This document shows positions 17,586 to 27,072 of a stretch of 64,000 nucleotides of DNA, piece after piece. The translations under genes were made by a program, and so were the position numbers. Where the stretch lies: positions 946,001 through 1,010,000 of the forward strand of contig NZ_JAPNKE010000002.1 of NCBI RefSeq assembly GCF_026626665.1, given 5' to 3'. Position 1 is the stretch's first letter, and every line of letters begins with the position of its first letter. Under the pieces are notes generated by a model. That model was not told where the DNA came from. It saw nothing but the letters and a program-made list of their open reading frames with translations, and did no database searches. The DNA is from Nannocystis pusilla (GTDB lineage Bacteria; Myxococcota_A; Polyangia; Nannocystales; Nannocystaceae).

Positions 17586-18223
17586 GCCGTACCTCCCTGG
17601 GGCCTCAAGAACTGCGCGAGCCGCCGCAGGAGCCGCGATTTGCGCTGTTGATAGGTCTGCGCCGAGATGCCGAGCCGCTCGCACAGCTCGTCCTGCGACA
17701 GTTGCTGGTCATAGATGAGCGCGAAGAGCTCCTGGTCGCTCGGCGACAGCGCGCCCACGGCCCGCTTGGCGTCCATCAAGCGGTCGAGCACCTCGATGCT
17801 CGAGCCGGTGGTGTCGCTGGGGTCGGTCGAGGTCATGTCCTCTTCCAGGAGTTCCCAGGCGAGGGCCCGTTTACGACACAGCTTCTGCAAGCAAAGCATC
17901 GTGACCCCCATCACGAATCGCCGCAGCGCGCCCTCCTTGTGGACGAAATCGGGGCTCTCGCCGAACTTCCGCAGGACCCTCGCGTCGCGATTAAACAGGT
18001 ATGTGAGCACCGACTGCACGTCGTCTTCTTTGCTGCGCTCGGGGCCGACGCGGAGCCACGGTTTCCTGTGAAACAGCAGGGCGCGGGCCGCGATGACCGG
18101 TGGCTCGAGCTCGGTCACCAGCGCCTGCAGTTCGGCCGGATCGCGGCTGTCGAGCGCGCGCACGAGCTCTCTCGGGTCCAATCGGACATGGCTTCTGGTA
18201 GCACGGCGCCGCGCGGTCCACAC
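17582..18223 (-). CDS. ECF-like RNA polymerase sigma factor
   Basis: 213 aa from GTG 18223. Region 2-like helices surround DVQSVLTYLFNRDARVLRKF. Region 4 is clear at the C-terminus: LSPSDQELFALIYDQQLSQD, then ELCERLGISAQTYQQRKSRL, a helix-turn-helix. It is divergent from standard ECF groups but fits the sigma factors found upstream of CHAT genes in myxobacteria. First gene of the sigma / membrane protein / CHAT operon; its stop overlaps the next start by four bases. Confidence 0.78.
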   Translation of the reverse strand: MWTARRRATRSHVRLDPRELVRALDSRDPAELQALVTELEPPVIAARALLFHRKPWLRVGPERSKEDDVQSVLTYLFNRDARVLRKFGESPDFVHKEGALRRFVMGVTMLCLQKLCRKRALAWELLEEDMTSTDPSDTTGSSIEVLDRLMDAKRAVGALSPSDQELFALIYDQQLSQDELCERLGISAQTYQQRKSRLLRRLAQFLRPQGGTA

Positions 18224-18684
18224 TGAACGGATTGCTGTGAGCTAGGACGAGGGCGCGGCCCGGTCAGCCGCGCCGGCGTCGAGGGAACTGGTCGCTCCCG
18301 GATCTTCGCACGCGAGCCGGGGCCGGGCCGCGGGCCGATCCTCGGCGACGCGGGGCGCGGCTTCGCCCGCGAGGCGCCGGGTCGAGCCGCCGCGACGGTC
18401 GCCGAATCGACGGTCTGATGATTGCGACGACGCGAGTGCCCGCAATGCGCCGAGCATCGTCGCGCCGCGAATGCGATGATGCCTCGAGAGACACCCACTC
18501 GGCTTCGGAGGTGGAAGCGGGGGCTTTCCCCCGCGATCGCGGGTTCGCGCGGCTCGGGCCAGGCCCCACGACGCCCCGGGGGAAGCTCCAGTGAATGGCG
18601 GCAGCGGCGTGAGCTTGGCGCGACCGTGACACCTCGCCGCGGAGCCTCGTGGTATGCACGCCCGACTTCGGGAGCCCAAGACTT
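18224..18684. other. Divergent intergenic region, no gene seen
   Basis: About 460 bases between the minus-strand sigma operon and the plus-strand 5'-nucleotidase. It should hold both promoters. I cannot point to clear -35/-10 boxes and see no open frame with coding character. Confidence 0.4.
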
Positions 18685-20675
18685 ATGCAGATGAATTGGA
18701 TGCAACCCCTGCGCGCGCCCGCGTGGGCGCTCGCGCTGGCGGCGAGCGGGTGCGGTGCGAGCGGCGGTGATTCGGCGACGCAGCCGACGACGACCGACGA
18801 CACGAGCACGAGCACGACCGACGGCGGGCCGACCACATCGACTACCGACACGCCGCCCACCGGGACGACGAGCACGGACACGACGGCGAGTGAGACGACC
18901 GGTCCGGACCCGACCGAGGGCACGACGACGAGCACCACCACGACGGTCGGGACCGACACGACCGACGGCGTCACCAGCACCGGCACCGACACCACGGCCA
19001 CCGAGACCGCCGGCGAGACGACGGTCGGGACGACCGACGCGACGACCGACGGGACCACCGAGACGACCGGCGAGGAGACCTTCGTGAAGGTCCAGATCGT
19101 CGCGTTCAACGACTTCCACGGCAACCTCGAGCCGCCGAGCGGCAGCGGCGGCAAGGTCAAGATCGACGCCAATACGTCGGTCGACGCCGGCGGCGCGGCC
19201 TACCTGGCCCACCACGTCGCCGCGCTGCGCGAGCAGAACCCCAACACGATCGTGGTCTCGGCCGGCGATCTCATCGGCGCGTCGCCGCTGGTGTCGGCGC
19301 TGTTCCACGACGAGCCGACGATCGAGGCGATGAACGCGATCGGCCTCGACTTCAACGCCGTCGGCAACCACGAGTTCGACGACGGCGCCAACGAGCTGCT
19401 GCGCATGCAGGGCGGCGGCTGCCACCCGATCGACGGCTGCGGCGACGACACGCCGTTCCCGGGGGCCGAGTTCCAGTTCCTGGCCGCCAACGTGCTGACG
19501 CAGGAGGACCCGGTCGAGACCCTGTTCCCGAGCTACGCGCTGCGCATGGTCGAGGGCGTGCAGATCGCCTTCATCGGCCTCACGCTCGAGGCGACCGGCA
19601 GCATCGTCTCGCCGGGCGGGATCGTCGGCCTCACCTTCGTCGACGAGGTCGAGCGGGTCAACGCGCTGGTGCCCATCCTGACCGGCGTCGGCGTCGAGAC
19701 GATCGTGGTCCTGATCCACGAGGGCGGGCTGCAGAGCGGCCTCTACAACGAGTGCCCCGGATCTCGGGCCCCATCGTCGACATCGTCGAGGGCCTCGACG
19801 ACGCGGTCGACGTGGTCATCAGCGGTCACACCCACCAGGCCTACAACTGCGTCATCGACGGCAAGATCGTGACCAGCGGGGCCTCGTTCGGCCGCGTGCT
19901 GACCGACATCGACCTCGAGATCAGCAGCAAGACCGGCGACGTGACCATGGCCACGGCCGAGAACGTGATCGTCACCCGCGAGTCGGCGGACCCGGTGATC
20001 GAGGCGTTCGTCGCCATGTACAAGCAGCTGGCCGCGCCGCTGGCGAACCAGCAGATCGGCACGATCACCGCCACGCTCGAGAAGTCCGCGCCGGACGACT
20101 CGCCCGGCCTGTCGACGATGGGCGCGGTGGTGGCCGACGCGATGCTCGACGCCACCCAGGACCCGATCCTCGGCGGGGCCGAGCTCGCGCTCATGAACCC
20201 GGGCGGCGTGCGGGCCGACCTGGCCTACCCGAAGTCGGGCGGCGAGCCGGTCGACGGCATCGTCACCTACGGCGAGGCGTTCGCGGTCAACCCGTTCGGC
20301 AACAACCTGGTGGTCCTGACCCTCACGGGCGCGCAGATCGACGCGCTGCTCGAGCAGCAGTTCGCCGACGGCCAGCAGGACAACATCCTGCAGGTGTCGG
20401 CGGGCTTCTCGTACGCGTACAGCGCGAGCGCGCCGGTCGGGTCGAAGGTCGACCCGGCCAGCATCGAGCTGAACGGGGTAGCGATCGTGCCCGATCAGGA
20501 GTACCGCGTCGGCACCATCGGCTACCTGGCCGACGGCGGCGACGGCTTCAGCGTGTTCAAGGCCGGCACCGACCGCGTCGGCGGCGTGACCGACATGCAG
20601 GCGCTGCAGGACTACTTCGCCGACCACTCGCCGGTGTCGCCGCCGGCGCTCGACCGCATCACGCTGGTGCCGTGA
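18685..20675 (+). CDS. Secreted 5'-nucleotidase / UshA-type metallophosphatase, apparent frameshift
   Basis: About 663 aa. ATG 18685 follows a GGGAG sequence. A lipoprotein-like signal (ALALAASGCGA) leads into a ~110-residue Thr/Ser/Gly linker. The catalytic domain shows NDFHGNLEP, VSAGDLIGASP, NAVGNHEFDDG and, after the break, VISGHTHQAYNC, the di-metal ligands of the calcineurin-like fold. The second domain, with MNPGGVRADLAYP and VVLTLTGAQIDALLEQQF, is the nucleotide-binding 5_nucleotid_C domain. The frame shifts near 19758 (LYNECPG to ISGPIVDI), repaired by one added base. It probably hydrolyses extracellular nucleotides for phosphate and nucleoside uptake. Confidence 0.88.
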
Positions 20676-20689
20676 TTCGGCTGGCCCGA

Positions 20690-20745
20690 GAGACATGCCC
20701 GTCGGGGCATGTCCTCGGGGTCATGGCCGCGACGACATGTCCGAA
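20690..20745. repeat. Palindrome-family cluster at convergent gene ends
   Basis: GACATGCCcgtcGGGGCATGTCC, then GACATGTCC 20 bases later. It spans the gap between the 5'-nucleotidase and the PAS-STAS gene and runs into the last codons of the latter (SDMSSRP). Confidence 0.65.
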
Positions 20746-21960
20746 CGCGCCGCTCCCGGGCGGCGGGCCGGGCCGGCCTGCAGGCAGCGCTGCAGGGCCT
20801 CGTGCAGGTTGCGGTAGGTGACGACGCCCGCGAGCTCGACGCCGGACGAGGTGAGGGCGTCGGCGACGGCGGGCTGGAGGCCGCACAGGACGCCGCGGGC
20901 GCCCAGCAGGTCGACGGCGCGGACGAGGCGGAGCAGGTGGTCGGCGGTGGTCTCGTCGAGGGCCTCGACGCCGGTGAGGTCGAGGATGGCGAAGCGCGCG
21001 GGTGCGGGTGACCTCGCCCAGGAGCCGCTCCATGATGTGGGCGGCCCGCGCGGCGTCGATGGTGCCGAGCAGCGGGAGGGTCAGGATGTCGTCCCAGAGC
21101 TGGATGATCGGCGTCGAGAGCTGGCGGATCGCGCTGTCCTGGCGGGCGATGATCTCGATCTGGGCCTGCAGCTCGTCCTCGCGGCGGCGCTGCTCGGTGA
21201 TGTCGCGGAAGATGCCGTAGAGGCGGGTCAGCTTGCCGTCCTCGAAGAACGGGACGCCGGCGGCCTGGACGTGGCGGCGGTTGCCGAGGAAGGTGACGAT
21301 CTCGAGCTGGACGTCGTACGGCTCGCCCTGCATGCAGCGCTCGACCGCGGCCGAGATGATCGGCACGTGCTCGGGGGCGTAGAAGTCGATCGCGGTGGCG
21401 AGGTCGGGGACAAAGCCGGGCGGGACCTCGTGGAGGCGGTGGGTCTCCTCGGTCCAGTAGAGCGTGTTGTTGACCAGGTCGACCTCCCAGCCGCCGACGG
21501 CCCCGGCGGCCTGGGTCTGGCGCAGCAGCTCGACCGAGCGCCGGACCTCTTCCTGCTCGGCGCGCTCGTCGGTGATGTCGCGGACGACGGCCACCAGCGA
21601 GGCGCGGCCCGGCCGCGTCGACGTGGCCTCGCTCTGCTCCTGCCACCAGCGCGTGGCGCCGCCGACCTGCACGCGGTACTCGAAGGTGGCAGCGCCGGCG
21701 GTGAGCAGCTGCTCGCGTCGCACGACGCGGAGCTTGTCGCGGTCGTCGGGGTGGACCGCGGCGAGCCAGGTCCCGACCACGGGCGGGACGTCGCCGTCGC
21801 GTCCGAGCAGCCGGCAGACGCGGTCGCTGTAGTAGGCGGGGGCGTCGGCGGCGAGCGGGTCGTCGGCGCCGAGGTCCTCGAACTCGAGGACGGCGGCGCC
21901 CGAGAGGTGGAGCGCCCGCGTCATGCGGTCGAGCGCGGCTCGTTGCGATTCGGTGGCCAT
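20721..21960 (-). CDS. PAS-PAS-STAS regulator (RsbR-like), apparent frameshift
   Basis: About 413 aa. The first PAS domain is at ~20-130 (RWWQEQSEATSTR, VAVVRDITDE). The second is at ~150-265 (WYWTEETHRLHEV-type core, RLYGIFRDITEQ). The third part is an RsbR-type STAS domain: STPIIQLWDDILTLPLLGTI, then AHIMERLLGEVTRTRA. In the shifted frame it continues RFAILDLTGVEALDETTADH and ends in a TYRNLHEALQRCL helix. The break near 21000 is repaired by restoring one missing GC unit in a GC run (TRARFAILDL). Such proteins form stressosome-like complexes that relay signals by STAS phosphorylation. The stop lies in a palindrome cluster. Confidence 0.85.
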
Positions 21961-22074
21961 GCGGTGGATACGGCGGGGCGAGGCGGCGCGCGAACGCCTA
22001 TTGCGCGGCGGAAGACCGTACGGCGGGCCGGACGTGTTGTCCAGCCCGGGCGAGTTGGGGGCCAGTCCGAGCGC

Positions 22075-22656
22075 TCAGGGCGCAGGCGACTCGAGGCGCA
22101 CGAAGTCGATCAGGATGAGCTTGCGCTTGGCGATCCGCCAGCCCTGGTTGGTGCGCACGACGGTGTCGAAGTAGGTGCCGTGCGCGACCTCGATGGCGCC
22201 GTCCGGATCGATGACGTGCGTGGCGCTGAGATACGACGTCATGGTGCCGGTGTTGCCGTCGAGATCGATGCGGACGTTGCTGATGAGGTGATGGGTCGCG
22301 ACGTAACCGCTGTTGGTGAACACGTTCTGGACCTCGACCGCCCACGCGTCGGGACCTACCGCCCCGACCCCCGGCGGGCCGTTCGGATCGGCGCCCGGGA
22401 AGTACGCCCCGATCTGGGCGTTCGGCGTGAAGCACTCCTTGTAGGTCGCCTTGCCCTTGGCGAAGTCACCATTGCCGATGGCGTCGGTGGCCTCGGCGTA
22501 GCAGTAGGTCAGATCGGCGATCTCGGCCCGGTCGGAGAGGCGCTTGCCGGCGTCCTCTCCGCCCTTCTTGGCGTCGGCCGTCGGGCTGATTGCGACGGAG
22601 GCGAGGCAACTGACAGCGACCACGAGACTGCGTATCGAACGGTGTTTGAACAGCAT
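22075..22656 (-). CDS. Exported SnoaL-like / NTF2-fold protein
   Basis: 193 aa from ATG 22656 (a GGAG site is upstream; longer starts add a basic leader with no coding character). A signal peptide covers residues 1-28 (SLVVAVSCLASVAISPTADA). The mature part begins RAEIADLTYCYAEATDAIGNG and ends AIEVAHGTYFDTVVRTNQGW then RIAKRKLILIDFV. This is the cone-shaped NTF2/SnoaL-like fold (SnoaL_4 type) shared by small isomerases, dehydratases and non-catalytic binding proteins. Substrate unknown. Confidence 0.75.
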   Translation of the reverse strand: MLFKHRSIRSLVVAVSCLASVAISPTADAKKGGEDAGKRLSDRAEIADLTYCYAEATDAIGNGDFAKGKATYKECFTPNAQIGAYFPGADPNGPPGVGAVGPDAWAVEVQNVFTNSGYVATHHLISNVRIDLDGNTGTMTSYLSATHVIDPDGAIEVAHGTYFDTVVRTNQGWRIAKRKLILIDFVRLESPAP

Positions 22657-22824
22657 CACGAAGTACTCCGGAGCTGCGATTGTAGCGACTGTCCAGCGCC
22701 GGCGCCGGCTCCGCCGATCCCACGCAGATCGGTCCATCACCCGTATGCGCGGGCACAGGTGAAGGTGTGACGACTGTCGGCGAGGGTGCGAGTCGGGGAC
22801 ACCGAGCATTCGTGGATGCCACTG

Positions 22825-23434
22825 TCAGTAGGGCTTCTGCCCGAGGAAGTTGCCGGGGGGATCGTAGTTGCAGACCCATACCTCGGCGTCGCCGCAGGTG
22901 GCCACGCCGCAGCCGACGCGCTGGCTGTCGCGCCACATGACCTGCGTGTAATGACCGCACATGCCGCGGCAGCGGCCGGTCTTGGCGTCATAGCCCGCGA
23001 CCTCGGCGACCCAGGCGGCGACGACCTGCTCGGCGGTCGCAGCCTGGCCGCTGGCGCCGAACAGGTTCTCGCCGTAGCGCTGCGCGTCCGCGCCGGCGCG
23101 GGGGCGATGCTGGAGGTCGCAGCGGCGCCGCTGCAGCTTGTCGGCCCACTTCTGGGCGTAGCGCGCCAGCTCGGCGACCACGTCAGCGGGGCGATGTCGA
23201 GCTGAGCGCGATGACGGTTGTGCGCGGCAGTGATGCCGGCCAGCCGACCCGGTTCGGGATCGGCCGCGGGCGCGGCGGCGGGCGCGGGCGCGGATGCGGG
23301 CGCAGGCGCAGACGTGGAGGGAGTCGGCGGCGGGCCGGCGGGATCTCGGGCTGGCGGCGAGGCTGTCCTCGGGACACGTCGGGGCGGCAGGCGAGCGCGG
23401 CGGCGAAGAGGAGCGCGGACGAGCGGCGAGGCAC
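22825..23434 (-). CDS. CAP-domain (SCP/PR-1) lipoprotein, two apparent frameshifts
   Basis: About 203 aa. GTG 23434 opens a lipoprotein signal VPRRSSALLFAAALACRP. A Pro/Ala-rich linker follows in a second frame, leading to LAGITAAHNRHRAQLDIAPL, and the remaining CAP domain is in a third frame (ELARYAQKWADKLQ, GENLFGASG, CRGMCGHYTQVMWRDSQRVG, VWVCNYDPPGNFLGQKPY). CGHYTQVMW and CNYDPPGN are the classic CAP signatures. One missing base near 23360 and another near 23178 restore a single protein. CAP proteins are secreted; their bacterial role is poorly defined. Divergent from the ankyrin gene across the iteron region. Confidence 0.75.
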
Positions 23435-23607
23435 GCGGGCAGTGTAGATCGCCGGGCGGGGCGGCGCCGCGAGGAAAGTGGCACACAGAGGCGGGGCGGG
23501 GCGGCGGTGCGGCCGATCGGGTCGCCGTGGCGGGTCGTGGGGCTGCCATGACGCCGAGCTCGCTCGCGGCCGGCCAGGAGGAGGCCCGCGCCGCGGGTGA
23601 GGCGGGT

Positions 23608-23664
23608 GTATCAAAACAATCCATGCGTATCGAAACGATGCATTGCGCTCGATCGTTTTGAGAC
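23608..23664. promoter_or_regulatory. Iteron-like operator with three GTATCRAAACRAT copies
   Basis: Two direct copies, GTATCAAAACAATCCAT (23608-23624) and GTATCGAAACGATGCAT (23627-23643), have a 19-bp period. A third related copy lies inverted at 23651-23664 (GTCTCAAAACGATC on the other strand). The AT-rich block is the most AT-rich stretch nearby. It sits between divergent genes, about 70 bases before the ankyrin start. I infer a transcription-factor operator overlapping promoters; no specific factor can be named. Confidence 0.5.
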
Positions 23665-23733
23665 ATGTTCGGTACGCCTGCGGCCACGCGGGGCGGCGCG
23701 GGGAGTGGCACGCGGCGTGCTCATGTCGCGGGC

Positions 23734-25001
23734 ATGACCGCCGTCGACTTCCCGACCCGCATGTTCGCGCTCGCCACCACGCTCGAGCGCTCGCCCGCCG
23801 ACGCCGTGCCGCTGGCGCAGGCGCTGGAGCGCGACCTCTTGGCCGCCGAGACCACCGACCCGATCGAGTTCGGGTGGGCCCGCGATTACCACATCCGCGC
23901 GCTGTACCGCCTCGGCCGCGACGCCGAGGGCGTGGCGATGCTGATGACGCCGCCGCCGCGGGTGATGTCGATCTCCACGAAGAACGCGGCCTGGCTGCAC
24001 TCCGCGGGGGCCGAGATGGCGCTGCGGGCGGGCGCGAAGGCGCAGGTGCGGGCGCTCATCGGCCGCGCGCTGGCGCTGCGGCGCGCGGGCGACGACGCGG
24101 AGGGCTGCGGGATGGCCGTCGGGACAGGTTTCGCGCTGCTCGCCCGCGTCGGCGATCCGGCCGAGATCGAGGCGTGGCTGGAGCACGTGGAGGCGCAGAT
24201 CGAGGCCGCGGGGACGGACGAGCCGGCGCGGGCGATGGCAGAGGCGCTGGCCGAGGTGACGCGGGCGCCGGAGTTCCTCGAGTCGCTGCCGGGCGCGGAC
24301 GGCAGGCGCGGCGAGTGGGCGCTGCACCGCGCGGCGCTCGAGGGTCAGCTGGCGGAGGTGCGGCGCTTGCTGGACGCGGACGTGCGGGTCGACGCGCGTC
24401 ACCCGGCCTGGCCGGGGCTGCCGACGGCCCTGCTGGCGGCGAGCTTCCGCGGGCACACGGCGGTGGTCGAGGAGCTGCTGACGCGCGGCGCCGACGTGCA
24501 CGCGACCAATGTGCAGGGGCGGACCGCGCTGCACCTCGCGGTCGATCAGGAGCACGCGCTGGTGGCGGCGATGCTGTGCTACGCCGGGGCGCCGGTCGAC
24601 GCGGTCGACTTCCACCGCCACTCGCCGCTGCACGTGGCGGCCTGGCAGGACCACCGCGAGAGCGTGCGCGTGCTGCTGGCGGCCGACGCGGCGACCGAGC
24701 TGCGCGACGTGAACGGCGACACGCCGCTGGCGCTGGCGGCGACCGAGCCGGTGCCGGAGGTGGTGCGCGCGCTGTGCCTGGCGGGCGCCGACGTCGAGGC
24801 CGTGAACGCGTGCGGGCAGACGCCGCTGATGCGCGCGGCGATGTCGGGCCAGGAAGGCACGGCGGCGGTGCTGCTCGAGGTCGGCGCCGACCCGGCGATC
24901 CGCGATCACGCCGGCCGCACCGCGCTCGACTGGGCCCGCGTGGAGGAGCATCGCGGCGCGGCGAATTGTTGCGCCGGCATCTTCGGGTGGTCCGGGGCTG
25001 A
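23734..25001 (+). CDS. Ankyrin-repeat protein, apparent frameshift at the 3' end
   Basis: About 422 aa from ATG 23734 (ATG 23665 is in frame but adds an unlikely leader). The N-terminal ~190 residues are helical, unassigned, with AEGVAMLMTPPPRVM. From ~190 on there are about seven ankyrin repeats (EWALHRAALEGQLAEVRRLL, GRTALHLAVDQEHALVAAML, HSPLHVAAWQDHRESVRVLL, QTPLMRAAMSGQEGTAAVLL, GRTALDWARVEEHRGAA). Read literally, the frame runs on into the next gene. One added G near 24966 gives the normal ending ELLRRHLRVVRG and a TGA at 24999-25001. No signal peptide: a cytoplasmic protein-binding scaffold. Confidence 0.8.
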
Positions 25002-25113
25002 CGCGCCGGGCGCGAACGCGACACGGCTGTCAGGGCGGAGCGCGCAGCGCTGGGGCGAAGTGGTTGAAATTGCAGGTTGCCCTGTCCTTGCAATACGCGG
25101 CGGCCGAGGACCG

Positions 25114-26820
25114 ATGCCGACCCCTAACTTTACGCAGCCGACACGTCCGCGCACCCTCGGTGCGCTCACCTTGCCCCTCCTCGCCGCGCTCGCCGGCGCC
25201 TGTAGCAGCGCCGCCGTTCAGGACGGCTCCGGCGCCAGCGGCGGCCTCACGGGGCCGGGCTCCGACAGCGGCCCGGGCTCGGGCTCGGCCAACCCGGGCG
25301 AGACCGACGGCGGCGGGACCGACGGCTGGGACTCGGGCGACGGGGCGTCGACCAGCGGCTGGGCGCCGACGACGTCCGGCGCCAGCGGCGGTGACCCGGG
25401 CGGCAGCACCGGCACGGGCGAGGAGCCGCAGCCGCCGCCGGACGACGGCGACAGCACCTCCGACGCGTCGACCACCGGCGACGACAGCACGAGCACCGGC
25501 GAGCCCGCGTGCGACGACCAGACCCCCGTGGTGCTCTACCTGTCGCCCGACGACTCGAACTCGACGTCGTCGCCGGTGCAGGTGCGCGAGGCGGTGCTGT
25601 CCGAGTGGGGCTCGCTGAGCTACGTGCCGATCCGGACGTGGGAGTTCCTCAACTACTACTCGTTCGGCTACGCGGCCGCGGAGAAGGGGATGGTCACGGT
25701 GCTGCCGGAGATCGCCCGCTTCGCCGAGGACCCCGACGACCAGTACGTGGTCCAGATCGGCGTCGCCAGCGAGACGGTCAGCAACGCCGACCGCCCGCTG
25801 ATGAACGTGACGCTGGTGCTCGACGAGTCGGGCTCGATGAGCGGCGCGCCGATGGAGCTGCAGCAGGAGGTGTGCCGCACGATCGCCGGCAGCCTGCGGG
25901 CGGGCGACATCGTGTCGGCGGTCGGCTGGGACACCGTCAACGCGGTGAAGATGACGAAGTACAAGGTGACGAAGGCGGGCGACCCCGAGCTGGTCGCGCT
26001 GTGCGACGCGCTCGAGGCCGGCGGCGGCACCGACCTCAACGGCGGGCTCACGGCCGGCTACGAGCTGGCACACGCGCAGTTCGACGCGGCGCGGATCAAC
26101 CGCGTGGTGCTGATCAGCGACGGCGGGGCCAACGCGGGCGTGACCGACATCGACATCATCTCGGAGGGCGCCGGCAGCCAGGACAAGGACGGCATCTACC
26201 TGGTCGGCGTCGGCGTCGGCACGCCCGACACGTACAACGACGAGCTGATGGACACGGTCACCGACGTCGGCCGCGGCGCGTCGCTGTTCATCCCGTCGGT
26301 CGACGAGGCCCACAAGATGTTCGGCGAGCGCTTCGTCCAGACCATGGCGGTCGCGGTCCGCGACGTGCGGGTGCGCCTCGACATGCCGCCGGGCTTCTCG
26401 ATCGTCAAGTTCAGCGGCGAGGAGTACTCGGCCGACCCCGCGGAGATCGAGCCGCAGCACCTGGCGCCCAACGACGCGATGGTGTTCCACCAGACCGTCG
26501 CGACCTGCGCGCCCGCGCTGGTCGACGAGGCCGCCGAGTTCAAGGTCGCCGTCCGCTGGAAGGACCCGATCACGTTCGAGGAGCGCGAGACCGAGGTCGT
26601 CAAAAAGATCCAGGAGTCGGTGGCCGCCGAGTCGCCGCTGCTCAAGAAGGGCGCCGCGGTGTTCGCCTACGCCGAGGGCCTCAAGGCCTACCGCGAGGCG
26701 CCCGAGGCGGCGACGCTCGCGCCGGCGCTCGCGGTCCTCGCCGTCGCCGAGGCGGCCCTGCCCGCGGACCCCGATCTGGCCGAGATCCGCACGGTCCTCG
26801 AGACGCTGGCCGGCGGGTGA
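25114..26820 (+). CDS. VWA-domain lipoprotein with Ser/Gly linker
   Basis: 568 aa. ATG 25114 is chosen because it begins a lipoprotein signal (TLGALTLPLLAALAGACSS). The upstream ankyrin frame is joined only through a probable missing base. A ~110-residue Ser/Gly/Asp/Thr linker follows, then a YfbK-like N-terminal segment (PIRTWEFLNYYSFGYAAAEK). The VWA domain has the MIDAS motif VLDESGSMSGAP and VLISDGGANAGVTD. The C-terminal ~150 residues are a beta-rich domain (VRVRLDMPPGFSIVKFSGEE) and a helical tail. Probably an extracellular metal-dependent adhesion or assembly protein. A hairpin terminator candidate follows. Confidence 0.83.
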   Translation: MPTPNFTQPTRPRTLGALTLPLLAALAGACSSAAVQDGSGASGGLTGPGSDSGPGSGSANPGETDGGGTDGWDSGDGASTSGWAPTTSGASGGDPGGSTGTGEEPQPPPDDGDSTSDASTTGDDSTSTGEPACDDQTPVVLYLSPDDSNSTSSPVQVREAVLSEWGSLSYVPIRTWEFLNYYSFGYAAAEKGMVTVLPEIARFAEDPDDQYVVQIGVASETVSNADRPLMNVTLVLDESGSMSGAPMELQQEVCRTIAGSLRAGDIVSAVGWDTVNAVKMTKYKVTKAGDPELVALCDALEAGGGTDLNGGLTAGYELAHAQFDAARINRVVLISDGGANAGVTDIDIISEGAGSQDKDGIYLVGVGVGTPDTYNDELMDTVTDVGRGASLFIPSVDEAHKMFGERFVQTMAVAVRDVRVRLDMPPGFSIVKFSGEEYSADPAEIEPQHLAPNDAMVFHQTVATCAPALVDEAAEFKVAVRWKDPITFEERETEVVKKIQESVAAESPLLKKGAAVFAYAEGLKAYREAPEAATLAPALAVLAVAEAALPADPDLAEIRTVLETLAGG

Positions 26821-26824
26821 ACCG

Positions 26825-26850
26825 GAGGACATGTCCTGGCGGACATGTCA
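26825..26850. repeat. Palindrome-family copy after the VWA gene
   Basis: GGACATGTCCtggcGGACATGTC: the cleanest example of two full palindromic units separated by four bases, five bases after a stop codon. Confidence 0.75.
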
Positions 26851-26853
26851 TGA

Positions 26854-26881
26854 GAGGCCCGCGGCCCGCGCCGCGGGCCTC
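26854..26881. terminator. Terminator-like hairpin after the VWA gene
   Basis: Arms GAGGCCCGCG (26854-26863) and CGCGGGCCTC (26872-26881) form a perfect 10-bp GC-rich stem with an 8-base loop. It lies between convergent genes and has no T tract, so intrinsic termination is only probable. Confidence 0.5.
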
Positions 26882-27007
26882 GGCTCGTGGCGCCCGCCGG
26901 CGAGCCGGTGCTCGCAGCTGCCTCGTCCTGCGACGGCCTGCAGCCCGGTCGATCTTCAACGGTCGCGGAGCTCGCCGCGAGCGAAGCCGCCTTGGTCCGA
27001 TGGCTCT

Positions 27008-27072
27008 TTGGACATGCTCGTAGAGGCATGTCTATGAGGACATGTCCTCATGGACCTGCCCTTCGGGGCAGC
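27008..27072. repeat. Tandem palindrome-family cluster over the YfhO-like stop codon
   Basis: About five half-site units in 65 bases: GGACATGC, GGCATGTC, GGACATGTCC, GGACCTGCCC, GGGGCAG. The stop codon (27048-27050) of the minus-strand gene lies inside it. Confidence 0.6.

Noticed and set aside
23608..23664. Plasmid or phage origin iterons
   Set aside because: Only three copies, one inverted, with no replication gene nearby; an operator is more likely.
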